Assembly: GCA_905250075.1 (NCBI GenBank)
Contig: CAJNOP010000033.1
Coordinates: 1 to 64,000 of the forward strand
Length of the DNA stretch: 64,000 bases
Reading direction: 5' to 3'
Origin: Rotaria sp. Silwood1
Taxonomy: Eukaryota; Rotifera; Eurotatoria; Philodinida; Philodinidae
Part shown: positions 60,905-64,000 of the stretch, in pieces
How the letters are laid out: every line of letters begins with the position of its first letter
Position numbering within the stretch: position 1 is the first letter of the stretch
Notes under the pieces: generated by a model
The model's database searches: none
What the model was told of the DNA's origin: nothing
The model's input: only the letters and a program-made list of their open reading frames with translations
Program-made: the position numbers and the translations under genes

Positions 60905-63900
60905 ATTCTACTGCTGAGAATGCACAGCAGTAATAAAAAGAAAACATATTAATAATATACTTTTTCTCATTTCATAAAGTTGAGAAAAATAGTCATTTTT
61001 CTAGGATAGATGTTTTCCTTTTACAACTGCGTAGAATAAAAAGTAAACGCTCATTAAACTAATTCATTTTTATTTTAATATTGAAAAAAAAACACTTTCA
61101 TATTTTCTTTTGTTCTGTTAATAGAACTCTTACTGTTAAAAATAAATTTACAATTGTTGAATAACTTCAAGGCAATGTAATGACAGATAATACGCGAAAA
61201 AGAAACTAAATATTTGCGTATAGTTTTTTTTGTGTCGATAATTAATAATAGTTTTCGAAACAATATATTCTATACAATGGTATAGACAGGGGCAGAGCTA
61301 TTGAATAATAATCTACGAATTTAAAAGGAATTATCTATGGATTTTTTTGAAATGATATCAATTACCCGATATCGAAAAATCTTAATATACATACATGTAC
61401 GAAAACTCAAGTGGTGTCAATTTAATCAATGATATCTTATTGTGATCTAACTAAGTTACTAAGAAAGATCAATTGGTAATGTTTTCGATTACACTAATGA
61501 TTACGATGATGACAATTCAACGGTATTTCTTTTCTATCAAAATACTTATTATTCCATTTAAACTTCCTAATGTTCTATTCATGTTTTTGTGATATGATAC
61601 ATTCAAATATTTGAAAGTTAAAGAGTACATTTATGAAATAGTACAAGATAAGCTAACGAGTTCGTCTTTTAGTTAAAAATAACGAACTTCTCTTCAATAA
61701 ACACTGTTTTTCATAATAGAAAAATGTTTTAAAAAAAGATGTAGCTCAATTTACTTTTTAATCGCTCATTGTTGCCCACTTCTGAAAATAATTTAGCTGG
61801 GAAACGATCCGTAAATAAAAGTTTTCTGATTACGCCACTGATTTCACATAAATATTTTAAAAGTCACTAAAGATAAGAAAATCTCTTGTGAACTCAAGAA
61901 GTTTCTGCACATTGGACTTTTTTTTGTTTTCGATGTATAGAAGTTTTTTTTCCTGCTGAATTTACTTCAGACAAGAGTTGTACAGTAGTGATGTAAATAC
62001 TAAACAGCGAGTCACCCAATCTAAGGCGACTGAGACTCTCTCTATAATAACATCTGTGTAGGCTGAAATATCGACACACTAATTCTATGAAAAAATCCAG
62101 TTTTTGTAGCAGTAAGTTTCAGTACTTTAGTAAGTATTGGTATCAACACGCATTAAATACATTGCACAGTGGACATTACTTATTTTCTGTAAAAAAACGA
62201 ACGCTGTATCAGAGAAGTAGTCGCTTCTTGTACTAAAGAAAAGATTGATGAAAAAAAAAAACCATTTACGATGGAAAATCCCTGAGGAGGAGTTCTTACC
62301 CTAACACCTGTTGCATAGATTAAGACTACATCTGATATTTTGTTGAACATTTATTTTTCATAGATCGAATTATGTTTTTCTCTAAAAGAGCTAAAGGCGG
62401 ACTTTTTTCTAAAACTAACTTGTTCCAATGAATTTAGCGGCGGAGACCGCACTTTCTTTTGTTAATCAAAAACTGGCTATCACTCAAAGTGTAGAAACTA
62501 CTATTGAAAACTCGAAAAAGTTCATTTTCTTTTTTCCACTTATTGTCCATGCTGTCGTCTATTGTGCATCGGTCAGTCTTAGTGAGACTTCATCTCCTTA
62601 TTTTAGATGAAGCTAAATTTCTTTGACAATTGAAAGTTGTCATAGATCTGTAGACAATTGCAATATGTCAGCGTAGCATCTATTGACGTTGCTCTTATGA
62701 ACAAAATGGTCGAATATTTCCCGATCATCGGCAAAAGAGACAATATTCCATTTGATTGAAATAAAATAAAGGCATTCAATTATTTATTATGATGATTCAA
62801 CAACAGAAGTGAATTTACAGGATGACACTGAAGACAGTCGTCGCTTTCTGTAGATATACTTTTGAATGTTTGTTAGTAGAAAACTAATCGATTTTGTTGA
62901 ATAGAATATATTTTGAAAAACTTTGAACACAAAAACTTATTGTTCTTAATTATAAAATTTTTATTAATATATTTATTTGTATTTTTATTTGAATATTTAA
63001 TGCGATTATAAAATATGAATCATGTTCTTTATAAAACTGTACGTCATTCAAAAACAGATTTTATCTTCTATGACGAGTGATAATGATAAAAACAATGTTT
63101 AACATTAAATCTACGTCATCAATTATTTTTATCAATTAATTCTCATACAAGTCAAAATATTTGAATCAACATGATGTGGTAATATGACTAATACATTTAA
63201 TACGACGTCATGAATTTCAACATGAAAATTTTTATTAAGCGGATTATTTTTATCTTAAATACATAAACCAAGTTAATCAACAGACTTTCATCGAATACAT
63301 ATTATTTATTCTTTTACATGACATGTAACAAGATTTAACCAAAGTTGTTTATCTTACCATCCACTTATTCAATAGGATTTTTTGATGTCACTAATATGCA
63401 ACAAATAATAAGTATATCATTGAAAAGCTTTCTATTGATATGGTTTAACTTGAATTAGTTCTTGGAGATGTTTTGTAACGAGATCGAATAGATGTTAGTT
63501 TTTGCATCAAGAAAAATAGAAAAGAAATACCTAGATTCATGATATCAATTTATATCACACGTCTGTATAAAATAAAGATATTTAATCAACGTATGATTTG
63601 ATTAAAAGATATCACCGAGTATCAATTGTAATTTTTAGATTGTTCATAGCAGTACCATATAGAAAGTTATATATGAGTTAATATAATAATTCATTGTATT
63701 TCTCAAATGTTCCTGAGAAAATAAGAATAAAACAAAATGGCTGTCATCTATAACAAGAGAGTTTCTATTGTATTCTTATTAATGAAGAGAATGAAAAATC
63801 TAAACTTTCAAGTTATGATAAGATCGTAATCCTATGTTATTGAGACATCTCTTGTCTTATGAGAATCAAAAATGTTAAATTTTTTTATTTTCATATTTTT

Positions 63901-64000
63901 GTACAAATAAATATTAGTCTGAATAACTCCTAGCCCAATAACTATCGATAATTCTTTCATAAGACGATCTGCAAATGATGTTTGAACTAAATAAAAAAAA
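60905..64000. other. Intergenic, AT-rich
   Basis: 3.1 kb with no supported gene or repeat. A less AT-rich patch at 62390-62600 has a short ORF with no recognisable content. Confidence 0.4.

Noticed and set aside
62428-62610. 60-aa ORF
   Set aside because: No motif, no splice context, and not clearly better than chance.

Overview
The window is AT-rich animal nuclear DNA. It has spliced genes with mostly short GT-AG introns, metazoan-only families (Na+/Ca2+ exchanger, Ggamma, TMEM26, TPRG1L, DNAJB9, B-box/SPRY), Asn runs in proteins, and long gene-poor stretches with miniature DNA transposons. Base composition, codon use, gene style and an 11-exon LRR array fit a bdelloid rotifer (Rotaria/Adineta type). 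That placement is an inference; nothing here is a definitive species marker.

Layout. 1-524 (-): 5' end of a TPRG1-like gene. 1164-2889: a young foldback element with arms of about 0.85 kb. 2.9-7.5 kb: no gene. 7520-10200 (+): secreted multicopper oxidase, two exons. 10.2-12.7 kb: repeats. 12672-13276 (+): G-protein gamma subunit, followed after 31 nt by a 105-aa ORF resembling Mediator subunit 9. 16245-19260 (+): three-exon SLC10-family transporter. 21166-21933 (+): intronless coiled-coil protein. 25743-27174 (-): 3' end of an LRR gene, eleven exons on a 133-bp period. 27.2-35.2 kb: gene-poor, with inverted repeats and a hAT-like MITE that has a target-site duplication. 35192-36078 (-): rhodopsin-like GPCR broken by a frameshift. 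39330-41265 (+): 5'-truncated, decayed copy of the SLC10 locus. 41356-45112 (-): complete ten-exon Na+/Ca2+ exchanger. 49709-52053 (-): six-exon TMEM26-like gene. 54460-54873 (-): small SERTA-like nuclear protein, divergent from 55390-56048 (+), a DNAJB9/ERdj4 co-chaperone. 56729-57362 (-): Ser/Pro-rich protein of unknown function. 59129-60514 (+): B-box/SPRY protein. 60626-60904 (-): small single-pass membrane protein with a PPxY motif. 60.9-64 kb: nothing recognised.

The genes do not form a pathway; this looks like ordinary housekeeping and signalling gene content between transposon-rich spacers. The most notable structures are the near-perfect foldback with TTAA ends, the LRR array whose exon-intron unit is duplicated as a block, the duplicated and decayed SLC10 locus, and the Ggamma plus small-ORF pair that may share one transcript. 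I found no convincing tRNA, rRNA or CRISPR array, and no system I would call a new biological mechanism.
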